A DNA stretch of 64,000 nt from Ascaphus truei (GCA_036426205.1 WSYH01002464.1:22304-86303); one strand, 5' to 3'. Positions 32,215 through 43,343 are shown, counted from the first letter of the stretch. Numbers and translations are program-made. The notes: generated by a model not told the origin, from the sequence alone.

Positions 32215-33450
32215 GGGGGAGTTAGGTTACTTCAAGTTAGAATCCAGATATGTATAAAAAAGAAAGAAAAAAATGGGGTGATAAATTTGGATCACCCTGT
32301 CCCCAAACATTTCACCAATTGTACCCAAGGTGGATTAAAAAAACTTTAGTTTTCAAGGTATTGAGTTTATTTCACCATTACCCAGAGGGGGTGATAGGAT
32401 TAAAAAACTGGATCAACGTGAGGCATTCTGGATCTTCACCTTAAGAACCAGAGTGCCTCACGGTATGAATATTGATTGGGACCTTTCCCACTTTTTGTAG
32501 TGGTTATGGGTCCTGTATTATTGTTACGTTCTATGCCTACCCTGATCAATTAATTTTATTATAATGTTTATGATCTTTTCAATTGATCTATTCTAGTTAA
32601 ACGGTATCGGTTTCATCTATATATGGAGGTTAACTTTAGTTTGATATTATATCTGATAGTTAACATTTATTTTCTTTCCATATAAATGAACTATGTCCAT
32701 AACAATCACAAATTCCAAGCATGTGCTTTTTCTTATGAATTTAGTTTAAGTTTATTAATTGTGTAAGTAATGTATATCATATACATATATTTTTTCATAT
32801 ATTCAGTACTTTATTAATTAATTAATTATTAGAGTGATTTGGGGTTTGTGATTGTTTTTACATCTTCTTGCATCCAAATGTATCTGATTTATCATTAGGT
32901 TTTTTCTTGAATTCTTGTGCTTTAATATTGATATTCCTAAGCTTAATGTTTCTGTGATTATATTGATTTTTCGTTAGTTATGTCAGTTTGTCTGTTTTTA
33001 GAGTACTAAAAAAGTTGTTGTTGTTGTTGTGTTATTCCCCTCCACCTCTAGCCCGAAGAGAGCATTAGTGCTATGCGTTCCAGGCTGGAAGCGGGCGTGC
33101 ACAAGTGACGTTACCTCGGGGATCGAGGTGATAGGTTGGATATGAGGTGGTGTCATAGTGTTGCGACGCGTCACTGGCGCGCATGCGCAGTGCGTTCCCA
33201 CAGACTTTTTGGCGCGAAATGGGGCTTATAAATGTGAGGAGGTATGTTTACATGCTACACCTTGATAAAGTCCCACGGGACGAAACGCGTTGGTGCGTGG
33301 GCTGTGTTTTTTGTCCATGTGAGTCTATGGAATAAATACCCTCAGTTTTTAGTCTGGAGTTGTGCCCTTTATTTTTTCCTATAGGAATTTATCTTCTTGC
33401 CAGCAGTGCTCCTTTGCTCTTCCTGTTTATGCTGCTTACTTAACCAGGAT
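32215..33450 (+). mobile_element. PLE C-terminus and tail, plus strand (locus C)
   Basis: The left part keeps the end of the PLE protein with frameshifts (SPCPQTFHQLYP, FKVLSLFHHYP, then a WI.TLRTRVPHG-like end near 32440). The 32275-32335 stretch is the inverse of 30012-30060. After the coding remnant, an AT-rich tail leads to a hammerhead-like hairpin at 33258-33295 (stem I CACC/GGTG, core TTGATAA, stem II GTCCC/GGGAC, GAAACGCGTT). Confidence 0.75.
33258..33295 (+). ncRNA. Hammerhead-like hairpin of PLE tail
   Basis: CACC (33258-33261) pairs GGTG (33292-33295); TTGATAA; extra A; GTCCC (33270-33274) pairs GGGAC (33277-33281); GAAA; C-GC-G-T-T. The core has T for C3 and A for G8. Confidence 0.65.
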
Positions 33451-33756
33451 TGCACGCAGTGGAACTACCCTACAGATGACTTCTGGACTTCAATGTACCC
33501 CCGAGGGCAGGTAATGGGCTATAGCCCTTATATTCTTACCTTGGACCCTATATGGGGAAGTGTGTTTGTTAAGTGGGGTGTGCTTGTTGACCATATCTGC
33601 GGTAATCTGGCTGATTGACCGCTAGGTCCTTTATTTTGCCCCCCCTTAATTCTTTATCACATACATGATGTTATGGATTTATGTCAAGTTCCTATCTTTA
33701 TTCATTTCTACAATTTTACTTGAAAGAGTCTACACTGATATTGAGCGTCGGTCTTC
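33451..33756. other. PLE-flanking non-coding sequence
   Basis: Nothing coding. Probably the remainder of the PLE terminal region; the Gmr1-like frame resumes at about 33757. Confidence 0.4.
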
Positions 33757-34557
33757 ACAATACTTTTTAAGGTCCTAGAGCTAGCACACTCTCACTTATT
33801 GGGGGGTCATCTTGGAGTGGAGAAAACACAGAAAATAATCCTAAAAAGATTTTACTGGCCAGGGATATATAATGCAGTAAAAAGGTTCTGTGCCTCCTGA
33901 CCCTAGTGTCAGTTGACAGCCCCCCGACCAAGCTTGAGGGCCCCGTTAATTCCTATGCCTATTATTGAGATTCTATTTGAGAGGATTACTATGGATATAG
34001 TGGGTTCCTTGGAGAAATCAGCCAAGGGTCATCAATACATCCTAGTAATTCTAGATTATGCCACTCGCTTTCCAGAGGCGCTGCCTTTACGTAATACTTC
34101 CTCCAAAGCCATAGCTAAGGAATTGTTACAAGTATTCTCCCAACTGCGGGATACCGAAGGAAATTTTGACAGATCAGGACACTCCGTTTACGTCTAAACT
34201 TATGCGAGAATTATGCATAGAGCTAAAAATAAAGTCTCTAAGAACCTCTGTTTACCATCCGCAAATGGACGGTCTGGTAGAAAGATTTAATTAAACTCTT
34301 AAGATGATGTTGAGGAAGGTGGTTGCTAGTGATGGGAAGAACTGGGACACCTTGTTGCCTTATCTCTTGTTTGCTATCCGAGAAGTACTACAGGACTCTG
34401 CAGGGTTTTTCCCGTTTGAACTCCTGTTTGGGAGATGCCCAAGAGGGATTCTGGATAGCTTCAAAGAAGAGTGGGAGCAACAAGCTGTTCCAGGGAAGAA
34501 TGTCATCCAATTTGTAGAAGATCTAAAAGAACGCATTGCTCATGTTCCTCCCATTAT
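33757..34557 (+). pseudogene. Gmr1-like integrase, catalytic core
   Basis: HHCC finger: KVLELAHSHLLGGHLGVEKT, RFYWPGI, then C..C damaged by TGA and TAG. Core: ITMDIVGSL (D), a frameshifted DQDTPFT-like segment (D), PQMDGLVERFN (E). The usual C-terminal helices follow (WDTLLPYLLFAIRE, PFELLFGR). Broken by stops and frameshifts, then by an insertion at 34557. Confidence 0.85.
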
Positions 34558-35047
34558 CGGCAAAATATATTCATGCGTGGTCCTATAGACTGTTAACAGA
34601 ACAATTGATATGGATGATAAAGGTTGTTCCTGTGTGATTCATGGAATATTTATGTTGAAGTGAGGAAAGGTACTGGGTGTGGTATTCTAGTTGGTAAACC
34701 AGCAAAAGTGGCACTCAATAAGTCCAGGAACAAAAATGCTGTATATCACCCAAATTGAGTACCCAAATTCCTTATAATCACAATAAACATGTAGCAAGCA
34801 AAAACTCAGGTTTGCTGCAGCGTCCATGCTGATCCAGGTTCCAGGCAGTCTTGGTGTGCCTCCGTCCGTGTGGATAAAGATGCAATAGAAAAAAGAAATA
34901 TCAGAGCACAACAGGAATATCCAAAAAAATAATAATTAGAAGGAAGGTGCGTTATCCATAAAAAGATTTAATGGTCAAAGATGGAAAAAATAGCAAGGCA
35001 TTACCCTACCAAAATGTTTCGTGCTACACAGAGCACTTTATCAAGAT
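34558..35047 (-). mobile_element. PLE-derived insertion in the integrase, minus strand
   Basis: Separates ERIAHVPPII from HLEEAQR of the integrase. Its right edge is a minus-strand hammerhead-like hairpin (35011-35050: TTGATAA, extra A, stem GTGCT/AGCAC, GAAACATTTT). No clear target-site duplication. The left part is unassigned. Confidence 0.6.
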
Positions 35048-35215
35048 ACCTCAACATTTAGAAGAGGCCCAGAGGCCCAACAGAACCTTTACAACAGGCA
35101 TGCTAAGGTTCGCAGCTTCCGATCAGGGGACCGAGTAATAGTGCTTGTTCTCACAGCCGAAAGCAAGCTGTTATCAAATTGGCAAGGGCCATATGAAGTT
35201 CTAGAACAGGTCTAA
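35048..35215 (+). pseudogene. Gmr1-like integrase C-terminal GPY module
   Basis: HLEEAQR, a frameshift, then NLYNRHAKVRSFRSGDRV and LLSNWQGPYEVLEQV, the GPY/F module that ends Ty3/gypsy integrases. RT follows 10 bp later, proving integrase-first order. Confidence 0.8.
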
Positions 35216-35224
35216 ATAAATCTA

Positions 35225-36063
35225 TTGAAATCCTGGAAGGATAGAGAGGTATGTTTGACGGTGGTAGCTTACAAATCCGGGAAAGTGGAGGATCCACTAG
35301 TTCGGAAACTGGCAGAACTCACTCCTGAACAGTATGGGGAAGCTGTAGATTTGATAAATAGGAACAGGGACGTATTTTCCAGCATACCAGGGAAAGCTAG
35401 AGTGGTTTCCCATAATATTGTCACCAAGCCGGGAATAGCCGTTAAGATAAGACCTTATAGGATCCCAGAAGCCAGAAGAGTGGCTATTCAGTCAGAGGTA
35501 AAGAAGATGCTAGAACTAGGGGTAATTGAGGAGTCCCATAGTCAATGGTCCAGCCCCATTGTTCTGGTACCTAAGCCTGATGGGTCAATACGGTTTTGTA
35601 ATGACTTTAGAAAAGTCAATGAAGTCTCAAAGTTTGACGCCTATCCTATGCCCCAGGCAGATGAGTTAATTGAGAAGATGGCGAGGGCCCGTTTTGTAAC
35701 CACTTTAGATCTTACAAAGGGTTATTGACATATCCCGTTAACTGTCAGCAAAAGAGAAAACAGCCTTCTCAACACATGATGGCCTCTTCCAGTATACCAT
35801 TTTAGCCTTTGGCCTTTATGGGGCGCCTGCAACCTTCCAAAGGTTGATGAATAAATTGTTACAGCTGCACTCGAACTATGCCTCAGCGTACTTAGATGGT
35901 GTGGTAATTCATAGTCCAGATTTGGACTCACCTCTACAAAAGGTTGAGGCAGTGTTGAGGACCTTTTGGGTGGCGGGTCTTACTGCCAACCCAGCTAAAT
36001 GTTCAGTCGGCTTGGCAGAAGCAAAATATCTTGGCTATGTTGTGGGAACGGGGACTGTAAAAC
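35225..36063 (+). pseudogene. Gmr1-like reverse transcriptase
   Basis: LLKSWKDREVCL links integrase to RT. RT motifs: NIVTKPGIAVKIRPYRIP, WSSPIVLVPKPDGSIRFCND, FRKVN, ARFVTTLDLTKGY followed by TGA; a new frame gives FGLYGAPATFQRLM and SAYLDGVVIHS, where the catalytic YLDD reads YLDG. Ends ...KYLGYVVGTGTVK at the solo LTR. Dead by stop, frameshift and active-site change. Confidence 0.88.
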
Positions 36064-36782
36064 TGTAACGCTAGTGCTCACCATGAACAAGGCGGGTCCC
36101 TGGTACTGAGGTGGAAAGAGATAAATGCCACCCACAGCAAGCGAGGGCACGCCTGAAAGGTGTATGGTCGAGGTAGCCAGTTCAAGGTTTGGATATAGGA
36201 GAATGGTCTGTGTACTTGCCGAGGTCGCAGGTAGGAGAAGGATAGTGGGTGCCAAGGTCAGGGCTATAGAGGTGCGGGAGGTCAGAGTTAAGCCGGGGTC
36301 ACTAGGCCAGAGAAGCAGAGTCCAAAAGTCAAGCCGGGTCGGTACACTGGAGGTCAATCTGAAAGCAAGGAGAGCAAGACAAGGCAAAGCACAACGAGGA
36401 ACGGGAACATGGAAGGACAAGGCTACCAGTAACTATGCTCAGCCAAAGTGCCAGTGGCAGAGCTGAGCATATGTAGGGGAAGGATCCAATCAGACAGAGG
36501 GGCGGTTTAGAGGTGCGGCTGAGGCAGGGATAGCTGGTGCGGTGCATGAGAGAGGTGGGAGTGATTAGGAGGTTGATGAATGTTGACACGTAGCTAGGGG
36601 GCAGTGCACACGTCATGTGACGTGAACGGGTGGCGGGGTCAATCCCCGTGATGTCAGTAGTGCCCCATCGTGTGTGTGTGTGCGCGCGCGCATATAGATG
36701 TCCGTGGAGGTTCTTTAAGTTGCAGATAAGAAGAGGTAAGAAGGGAGCGCGCCGCGGGACACGCGTTCCCCGATTCCGTACA
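36064..36782 (+). mobile_element. Solo LTR, 719 bp, in Gmr1-like pol
   Basis: Begins TGTAACGC and ends CGTACA (TG...CA). Flanks AAAAC (36059-36063) and AAAGC (36783-36787) are a 5-bp duplication with one change; removing the insert restores the pol codons for VKPQ. Related LTR copies lie at 16953-17121 and 17749-18484. Confidence 0.9.
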
Positions 36783-36787
36783 AAAGC

Positions 36788-37430
36788 CCCAGCTCAATAA
36801 AGTTGAAGCCATTGAAAATTGGACCCGTCCCCTTAAAAGCAGGTTAGGACATTTCTAGTCATTGTAGGTTACTACAGGCGATTTATACAACATTTTGCAA
36901 CCCGGGCTGCACAGCTTTCAGATTTAGTAAAAACAAGGGCACCCGATGTGATAAAATGGAGCAGTGGTGCGGAGACCGCATTTTTAGACCTACGTACAGC
37001 GCTCTGTAGTCGCCCAGTCTTGGTAGCCCCGGATTTTACAAAATATTTTTTTCTGCAAACGGATGCCTCCAAAGTAGGTCTCGGAGCAGTCCTGTCCCAG
37101 TTTGTAGGAGATGAACACCCGGTCTTGTATTGAAGTCGCAAATTGTGTCCCCGCGAGCAAATTACGCCACAGTAGAAAAAGAATGTTTGGCCATAATGTT
37201 GGTAACGAACACTTTAAAGTATTACCTATTAGGCAGATCTTTTGCCCTCATTATAGACCATGCACCCTTACAGTAGATGCATAGAAACAAAGAAAAGAAT
37301 TCTAGGGTTACCCGCTGATTTCTGTCATTACAACCCTTCAACCCTTTCACAGTGCAGCATCGGCCAGGCATACTGCATGGTAATGCGGACGCACTTTCTA
37401 GGGTGCACGGGCCGCTCCACACGGTAATGT
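36788..37430 (+). pseudogene. Gmr1-like RNase H
   Basis: Resumes with LNKVEAIENW, VGYYRRFIQHFATRA, then FLQTDASKVGLGAVLSQ (catalytic D) and ALKYYLLGRSFALIIDHA, ending with NADALSRVHG. Several stops and frameshifts. Confidence 0.85.
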
Positions 37431-37449
37431 TACGCTGGGGAGGGGGATA

Positions 37450-37787
37450 TGTGACAGAGTTATAGACTCTGTATACATTAGTAGGGGGTGGCAGAAGGCC
37501 TGCTTTCCAGTATACGGGGAGTTAACCCTGCTGATTAAGCAGTCCACAGGTGATCCTAATTAGTAAGCTCATCTGCCTTTAAAAAGAGGAAGAGGAAATG
37601 CCTCTAGGGCAGAAGTCTCTCTCGGACACCTGAGAGAGGACGGAAGAGAGCTGGCAGACAGACACAGGCTCCACAGACTTATGCTCTCCCAATGGACTAA
37701 AGCTCCCAGGTAAGGAGCCAAGTGGTATTACCAAATATTGTTGGTCTGGTCTAGCTTAGCTAACCAGCCAGGGTAGATAGGCTTAAC
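37450..37787 (+). repeat. Gmr1-like 3' LTR remnant (U3 part)
   Basis: Follows a purine-rich tract (GGGGAGGGGGATA) and starts TGTGACAG. It ends where the sequence diverges after GGGTAGATAGGCTTAAC. Confidence 0.7.
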
Positions 37788-38302
37788 ATACAACAAAGAT
37801 CTACCACCGCTCACATTAGTAGGTATTAATAAAGAGTATATAGTGTGGACGGTGCATATAGGGAGAGCCAAAGGCAAGTATATAAACAAAACGGATGAAA
37901 TGAGATTCACTCAAACAGAAGCATATTTACTGCACTCAGTCCAAAGGAATAGATAACAATAGTATAATACTTATCTATTTAACTCGCAATTGGATACACA
38001 AAACCTAAAGTAGCCGCTCCCAACCCTGTGGGAGGACGGATACCACTAAAAACCAACTTGGCAAAAAAATTTAATTTTATTAATGATACAAAAGGCGGCG
38101 CATGAACACATAAGTGACAAATATTACAATCAAATTGGGAATGTTACCCTCTTATGGTGCTAATGTAATGTGAATCACCATATGAAAAAAATTGTGTGTG
38201 TAGCGCTATTCATGGATTAAGTAATAACAATTATACTTAATCAGTGATATCAAGTGGGGCTGCCAACTAAAAACTAACCACCCTAAGTTAGTGAGCAAAA
38301 AA
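37788..38302. other. Unassigned repeat-like sequence
   Basis: AT-rich and non-coding. GTGAATCACCATATG (38170) recurs at 39065, so it probably belongs to the neighbouring foldback. Confidence 0.4.
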
Positions 38303-39068
38303 CATGAAAAAGAGAAAAATAGTGGCGCCCTTACACATGAGTATAATTAATTACCACAATTAAATAATATAAATGGTGGTGAATAATAAAGAAAAATACA
38401 ACTGTGCAGTAATAGAAAAGGTTGAATACGATGACTGCGCCCGCCTCCAGAGAGGGGATGGTGATACCAACCGTCAGTCAGCACATGTGGATAAAAGAAC
38501 ACAGCAACATAGTGTGATACAGTTAATTAACTGAATCCACAACCGATGAGGATAAATGATCAATACAGAAAAAAGTGTTAGAGCAAGCATTAAAAAATAG
38601 GAATATTTAATACACAAAAAAAAAAAATTTAAAACATGAACTGCCACAGCTCCCGTATCAGGCTCCTATAGAATCCTACTTACAAGATGTAGGTAGGACA
38701 TGCGCATACAATAATCAACGTCCACGGTGAGATAGCAGTCACTCCACTTTCAGTATCTGCAGAGGTGTTACTCCGTCTGCTGTGAGTTTGTATATGATGC
38801 CGTCAGACCACTCGTGCTCGTGGCCTCGGTGCCTCTCCGAAGTCTGCTCAGACCTTCTCGCAAGACACCGCCTGCTGCGAAGGCAGACGTACGTGCTGGC
38901 ACCTCAGCTCCACGATGCCAGGGGAATGCAGGGACGAGCGCTTGAGTAGCGAGACGCGGGGGCTGTGACGTTGTATTTATCTTTATTGTTCACCACCATT
39001 TATATTATTTAATTGTGGTAATTAATTATACTCGTGTAAGGGCGCCACTATTTTTCTCTTTTTCGTGA
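38303..39068. repeat. Foldback repeat with ~100-bp arms
   Basis: Left arm 38303-38403 and right arm 38973-39068 are inverse complements over long runs (AAATAGTGGCGCCCTTACAC / GTGTAAGGGCGCCACTATTT). The spacer of about 570 bp is non-coding. Confidence 0.8.
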
Positions 39069-39328
39069 ATCACCATATGCCTATCTATGCGCAATAATTA
39101 TGGTGTACATATAGCACCTAGAATCAAGCATACAGATTACCACTCTATTAATATAGCTGGTCAACAAAGGCGGAAATGTAATAGTGTCTCTCAGTATACA
39201 GCAACTACCTGGCAAAGGTCTTCAAAACAGGACCTGCTTTAGCTCTTAGTTGATACAATAAAGTACCATAATATCGTAGAGTAACACATATGTAGTGTAA
39301 TATATATATCTATATCTTTCTATCTATC

Positions 39329-40016
39329 CTGCATGCCATGACAAGGCATAGCCGTATGCAGGTACCTACACTGAGTATATGTCATAATTGATCCATGGAC
39401 TGGTGAAAAAATGTGTGAAAGCCCTGAAGGGGCTGACAGAAATATGTGTAAGTTTTATTACTTTCACACCAGGGAATTTGTGCACCCACAGTTTACCTCT
39501 ACAGTAAAGTAACTATGATACAGGCATACTCCGCATTAACGTACGCAATGGGACCGGAGCATGTATGTAAAGCGAAAATGTACTTAAAGTGAAGCACTAC
39601 CTTTTTCCCACTTATCGATGCATATACTGTACTGCAATCGTCATATACGTGCATAACTGATGTAAATAACGCATGTGTAACAAGCTCTATAGTCTCCCCG
39701 CTTGCGCACAGCTTCGGTACAGGTTGGGGGACAGTATTGCTGTTTAGGACGTGCTGACAGGCGCATCCGTGAGCTGCCGTTTGCCTATTAAGCTAGGTGT
39801 ACTTACTCGCGAGTGTACTTAAAGTGAGTGTCCTTAAACCGGGGTATGCCTGTACTGGCTTTGGACAGATTTTAATTGCACTACTCACATAAGCTTATGC
39901 TTTATTTAACCCCTTCAGGGCATTCACACATTTTTTTCACCAGTCCATGGTACAATTATCACATATTTTCAGTGTAAGTACCTGCATATGGTTATGCCTT
40001 GTCGTGGCATGCAGGC
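39329..40016. repeat. Foldback repeat with ~105-bp arms, split by a MITE
   Basis: Arms 39329-39440 and 39913-40016 are inverse complements (CCATGGACTGGTGAAAAAA, ACAAGGCATA, GCCCTGAAGGGG). A Tigger-like MITE lies in the spacer. Confidence 0.8.
39521..39852. mobile_element. Tigger/pogo-like MITE, 332 bp
   Basis: Ends CAGGCATACTCCG and CGGGGTATGCCTG, close to the mammalian Tigger terminus CAGGCATACC; flanked by TA on both sides (39519-39520, 39853-39854). No transposase. Confidence 0.8.
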
Positions 40017-41215
40017 TTATAAATGCTTTGGCCAAAGGGTTTAACCAAATAACCCTTTTTCATGAGATTATTATTTTATTTTAGCCTAATTGGTAGGAGC
40101 GCAGGAATCGTTATTTTTGTTTTTTATGTGTGTGTGTGTGTGTGTGTGTTCTATAAATGTACGTTTAAATGTAATGATTGTATTGTGTAACAGAGTCATG
40201 GCTAACTTCCATTCATGCTTTGGCTGCTTTACAATGTGTTGTTGGTGTGCTTAGGTGTTAGAGTGAAGTAAAGGTGTTTCATAGCATTACGCTTGTTTGC
40301 ATTGTTCTATAAGTGTTTTTAAGCCTGATTATGCCATGTGTGGAGAAGTAAACAGGAGTTGCGCAGACTAGTAATCCACTGGTGACAGAGCCATCAATTT
40401 TATAGTTTATTTATTTATGTATGTTTGCCCTTCCAGCTTTAATTGGCTAGTATCCAATATTGATAGCAGCAATTGCCTTGGGGATTATAGTGGAATTTGG
40501 AGCAATTGCATTAAATCTCTAATTGTTTTTGATTTGAAAGACTCACCATTTGGGACAATAAATCTGGCTACTTTTGAATATTTTAGAGGTGTATTTTGTG
40601 ACTCATTAGAACGATGTTAATTGTAGGCCAGCATTGAAAACAATCTGTTAAAATGGAACCAACAAGTGATTGTGAAGGATCCAAAACCTAAAGTTTAGGG
40701 ACCAATCCATCTTTGTTTTTTTTGGAAAAGGAAAGGTCACACCACCTCAATTTATAGAATGTTAACTGAGATTCTTTTGCAGAGCATGAACCTACTGTTT
40801 AACAAAACACCACTTTTTTTTTAAACATATTTTCTCAAAGTTCTGTTATGACAACACCCATCACCTGTGTGCACGATACACAAGCTTGGTTACTCCTGTA
40901 GTCCAGATACATAATATTCACTTTTATTGTTTCATATTTAAGAATTACTTTGATAAATTGCCAAATTATCGAAGTTTCTTACGGACTCCTTCAAATTAAA
41001 ATATCAACCGTCATCCTCCAGTGTGTGTATATCAGTGGTGGGTCGCAAGTGCGGCCCTTCAGCCTCTAAAAGGTCTGCAACTGGCACCACAAGATTAGCA
41101 CGGTTTGTGCTTTTATTCAATACTGATACTCCCCAAATCGTCAGGGCTGTAAAAGGCAGTATGTAACCTGAGGGGACAATCGATATTTATTTTTTAAAGG
41201 ATTGAACACTTCAAA
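40017..41215. other. Intronic or intergenic sequence, no gene found
   Basis: Contains a short (GT)n run at 40126-40150 and a hAT-like terminus CAGTGGTGGGTCGCAAGTGC near 41034 without a matching partner. Short ORFs show no domain. Confidence 0.45.
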
Positions 41216-41532
41216 ATGAACGCGATTACTTGACATTGGTCAATCTGAGAGACGCATATCCAGGTCAAGGCCTTGCTGTTCGGTTTGTCAACATCACCTC
41301 AGACTTCCCCAAAATGGCAGTGGTTATAGCAGCAAAGCTTCATGCCTTATCTAGACTATTAGCTGATTAAGGCTTCCTCAGAACAACTGGCACAATTTTA
41401 TGTTTGGTTTGCAACAAGCTAGAGGACCACAGATTGATCATAAATGTAGAGAAGAGCAATATGATTCCAGCTCAAACTGTTGTTTTTTGAAGTCCTGTTC
41501 AATACTCAACAGGGTATAAGTACAGTTATTAC
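41216..41532 (+). pseudogene. DIRS-type RT fragment, part 1
   Basis: Translates in pieces to YLTLVNLRDAY, HALSRLLAD, GFLRTT and RLIINVEKSNMIPAQTVVF, the palm and thumb of DIRS-type RT, with the YxDD segment degraded. Interrupted by a hAT element with a perfect duplication. Confidence 0.6.
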
Positions 41533-42444
41533 CAGGGCTCCACAAATGATAAAAAATGCTACTAACCAGACAAAAAAAGGCACTCTCCCATGGCCCTGCC
41601 CCCAGCCCACCCATTTTTTTTTAAATGACATAAGTTCCTAATAAAAACTAATAACATTCGAAGAAGAAGCTTTTTAATAGGTAATGACATATTTAATGAT
41701 TAAGAAGCGTTAAAAAAAAAAAAAAAAAAAAAAGACTCCAATCATTATTTATTTTTCTTCCCGATATGTTGTTGCACTTTTCCCATTTGTTGCCCCTTTA
41801 TTGAGTCCCACAAACATGGTGTGAGTGTTATTTGGGGCAGGCAAAATGCATGGTCAGGGTTCTGATGAAGCACTTTGCAGCTCTGCTCAGTGTCAGACCC
41901 CCAGGGGGGCTCTGTGTGGTGAGCGAGGGGGGGGGGGGCTTGTTAACTTGGAAAATAAATGAAATGATAAAATCCGGACAATCTGCATTTCAGAGACAAA
42001 ACCTGCAGCCCTGCCTGTGCTGCCCCAGCCCATCCTGTCCTGCCCCAGCCCTGCCTGTCCTGCCCCAGCCCTGCCTGTCCTGCCCCAGCCCTGCCTGTCC
42101 TGCCCCAGCCCTGCCTGTCATGCCCAAGCCTTGCCTGTCCTGCCCAAGCCCTGCCTGTCTTGTTTGTAATATACACAGTATGTGACGCTTTAATCTGTAC
42201 TAAAGTGTGTAAAAACTACAACTCCCATGATTCCCTTGGTGTGCACATAGGCAGTAGGACACAGAGCTGTGACACGGATGTAGACAGTGTCTCCACTTCC
42301 TGGAAATCGGCCCATTGAAAAAATAGAAAATGAACCGGAGCTCCAACTGCAGCAGAGGGAGAAGAGATGAGAGCACCGCCGCCTCGCCTGCAGCTAAAAT
42401 GCACTCGCCCCAGGCAAGTAGGTGAGTGCATTTGTCGAGCCCTG
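41533..42444. mobile_element. hAT element, 912 bp, perfect 8-bp TSD
   Basis: Flanked by GTTATTAC on both sides (41525-41532, 42445-42452). Ends CAGGGCTCCACAAATGA and CATTTGTCGAGCCCTG. No transposase; the interior carries an A-run (41711-41733) and a minisatellite. Longer relative of the 135-bp MITE at 28243. Confidence 0.9.
42011..42162. repeat. 20-bp minisatellite CTGCCTGTCCTGCCCCAGCC
   Basis: About 7.5 tandem copies with exact 20-bp period. The ORFs across it (Cys/Pro-rich on plus, Gly/Ala/Gln-rich on minus) are repeat artefacts. Confidence 0.95.
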
Positions 42445-43180
42445 GTTATTACCACCATTGAAAGTGACCAACATCATTCATGAAGTTCACTCTTTTCTGC
42501 GGATCAAACATCCATTCCGCCTGTTGTCTATGCACCTCATTGGGCTCCTATACTCCTTCATAGATGTGGTCCCATGGGCCAGATACCATCTCAGGTGGCT
42601 ACAGGTCAATTTTATTTGATGCGGATGGACCAGGTTTCCTACACCGCAAGACATTATTCCTCTATTAGCATCCATAAAACATTTTGTTTTGGTGGACCTT
42701 GGAGGAGAACATTCAAAAAGGCAGATCCATGACGCCCTACACATGGAACCTCATTACCACCGATGTCTGTCATGACAGGATGGAGGGCCTTCTGCCATGA
42801 AGTGTAGTCCCGGGCCAGTGGTCATCCGCAGTGACCAAATTACCCATCAACGTCCTGGATATGCTCACAGTCTTTACATTATCCAGAGATGGAGTCCACT
42901 TAGGTTTTTGTCGTACAAAGCCACAGGAGTAGTGTACATCAACTGACAATGAGGCACCCTAAGTATAAAAGTTTGGTCACAAGGATTTTGATGTGAGCAG
43001 AGCAGGCAGTGCGCAATCTTTCTGCGACCTACATTTTGGGAGACAAAAATGTAAAGGCAGACTTTCTTGAGCAGACAAGCAGTTATATTTGGAAAATGGA
43101 AGTTCTGTCCACAATTATTTTCTGATAAAGTATTTCGATGGGGCCTGTAAGAGAGGTGTGCAGAGGTACGCAATGGAGAC
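42445..43180 (+). pseudogene. DIRS-type RT/RNase H fragment, part 2
   Basis: Continues with LIGLLYSFIDVVPWARYHLRWLQ, matching the DIRS connection region, then an RNase H-like TPYTWNLITTDVCHDRMEG (catalytic D) and a later KYFDGACKRG. Many stops. The tyrosine recombinase expected downstream is not seen. Confidence 0.6.
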
Positions 43181-43343
43181 CGGTTTAAGGTGAAACTAAA
43201 ATGAGGCTTTATTGCGCCTGTTCCTTAACACGGCAAAAATAAACAAAATAAAGACCTACTCCATTTTGGAGAATATCTACACCTGTACTCCGTTCCTTTC
43301 TAACTGGGTGGGTAGCTAAGCTAGTTATCACCCCCCAAACATA
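43181..43343. other. Short unassigned stretch before Tc1
   Basis: Non-coding, with an AATAAA-like AAAATAAA near 43238. Confidence 0.4.

Larger units (their letters stand above)
26864..37787 (+). mobile_element. Gmr1-like Ty3/gypsy retrotransposon, integrase before RT, heavily nested
   Basis: Order on the plus strand: 5' LTR remnant, PBS, SCAN-like gag with CCHC knuckle, protease, integrase, RT, RNase H, polypurine tract, 3' LTR remnant. The integrase-before-RT order is the hallmark of the Gmr1 group (known from cod and other deuterostomes). The LTR remnants overlap only in GGGTAGATAGGCTTAAC (26864-26880 and 37771-37787), so together they suggest an LTR of roughly 515 bp (inference). Many stops and frameshifts. 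It is interrupted by a LINE, a Harbinger-like MITE, PLE pieces and a solo LTR. Confidence 0.88.

Noticed and set aside
36125..36616. 113- and 95-codon ORFs
   Set aside because: Lie wholly inside the solo LTR; not coding in related LTR copies.
41832..42185. 117-codon Cys/Pro-rich ORF
   Set aside because: Product of the 20-bp minisatellite; the inverse frame gives an equally regular repeat.
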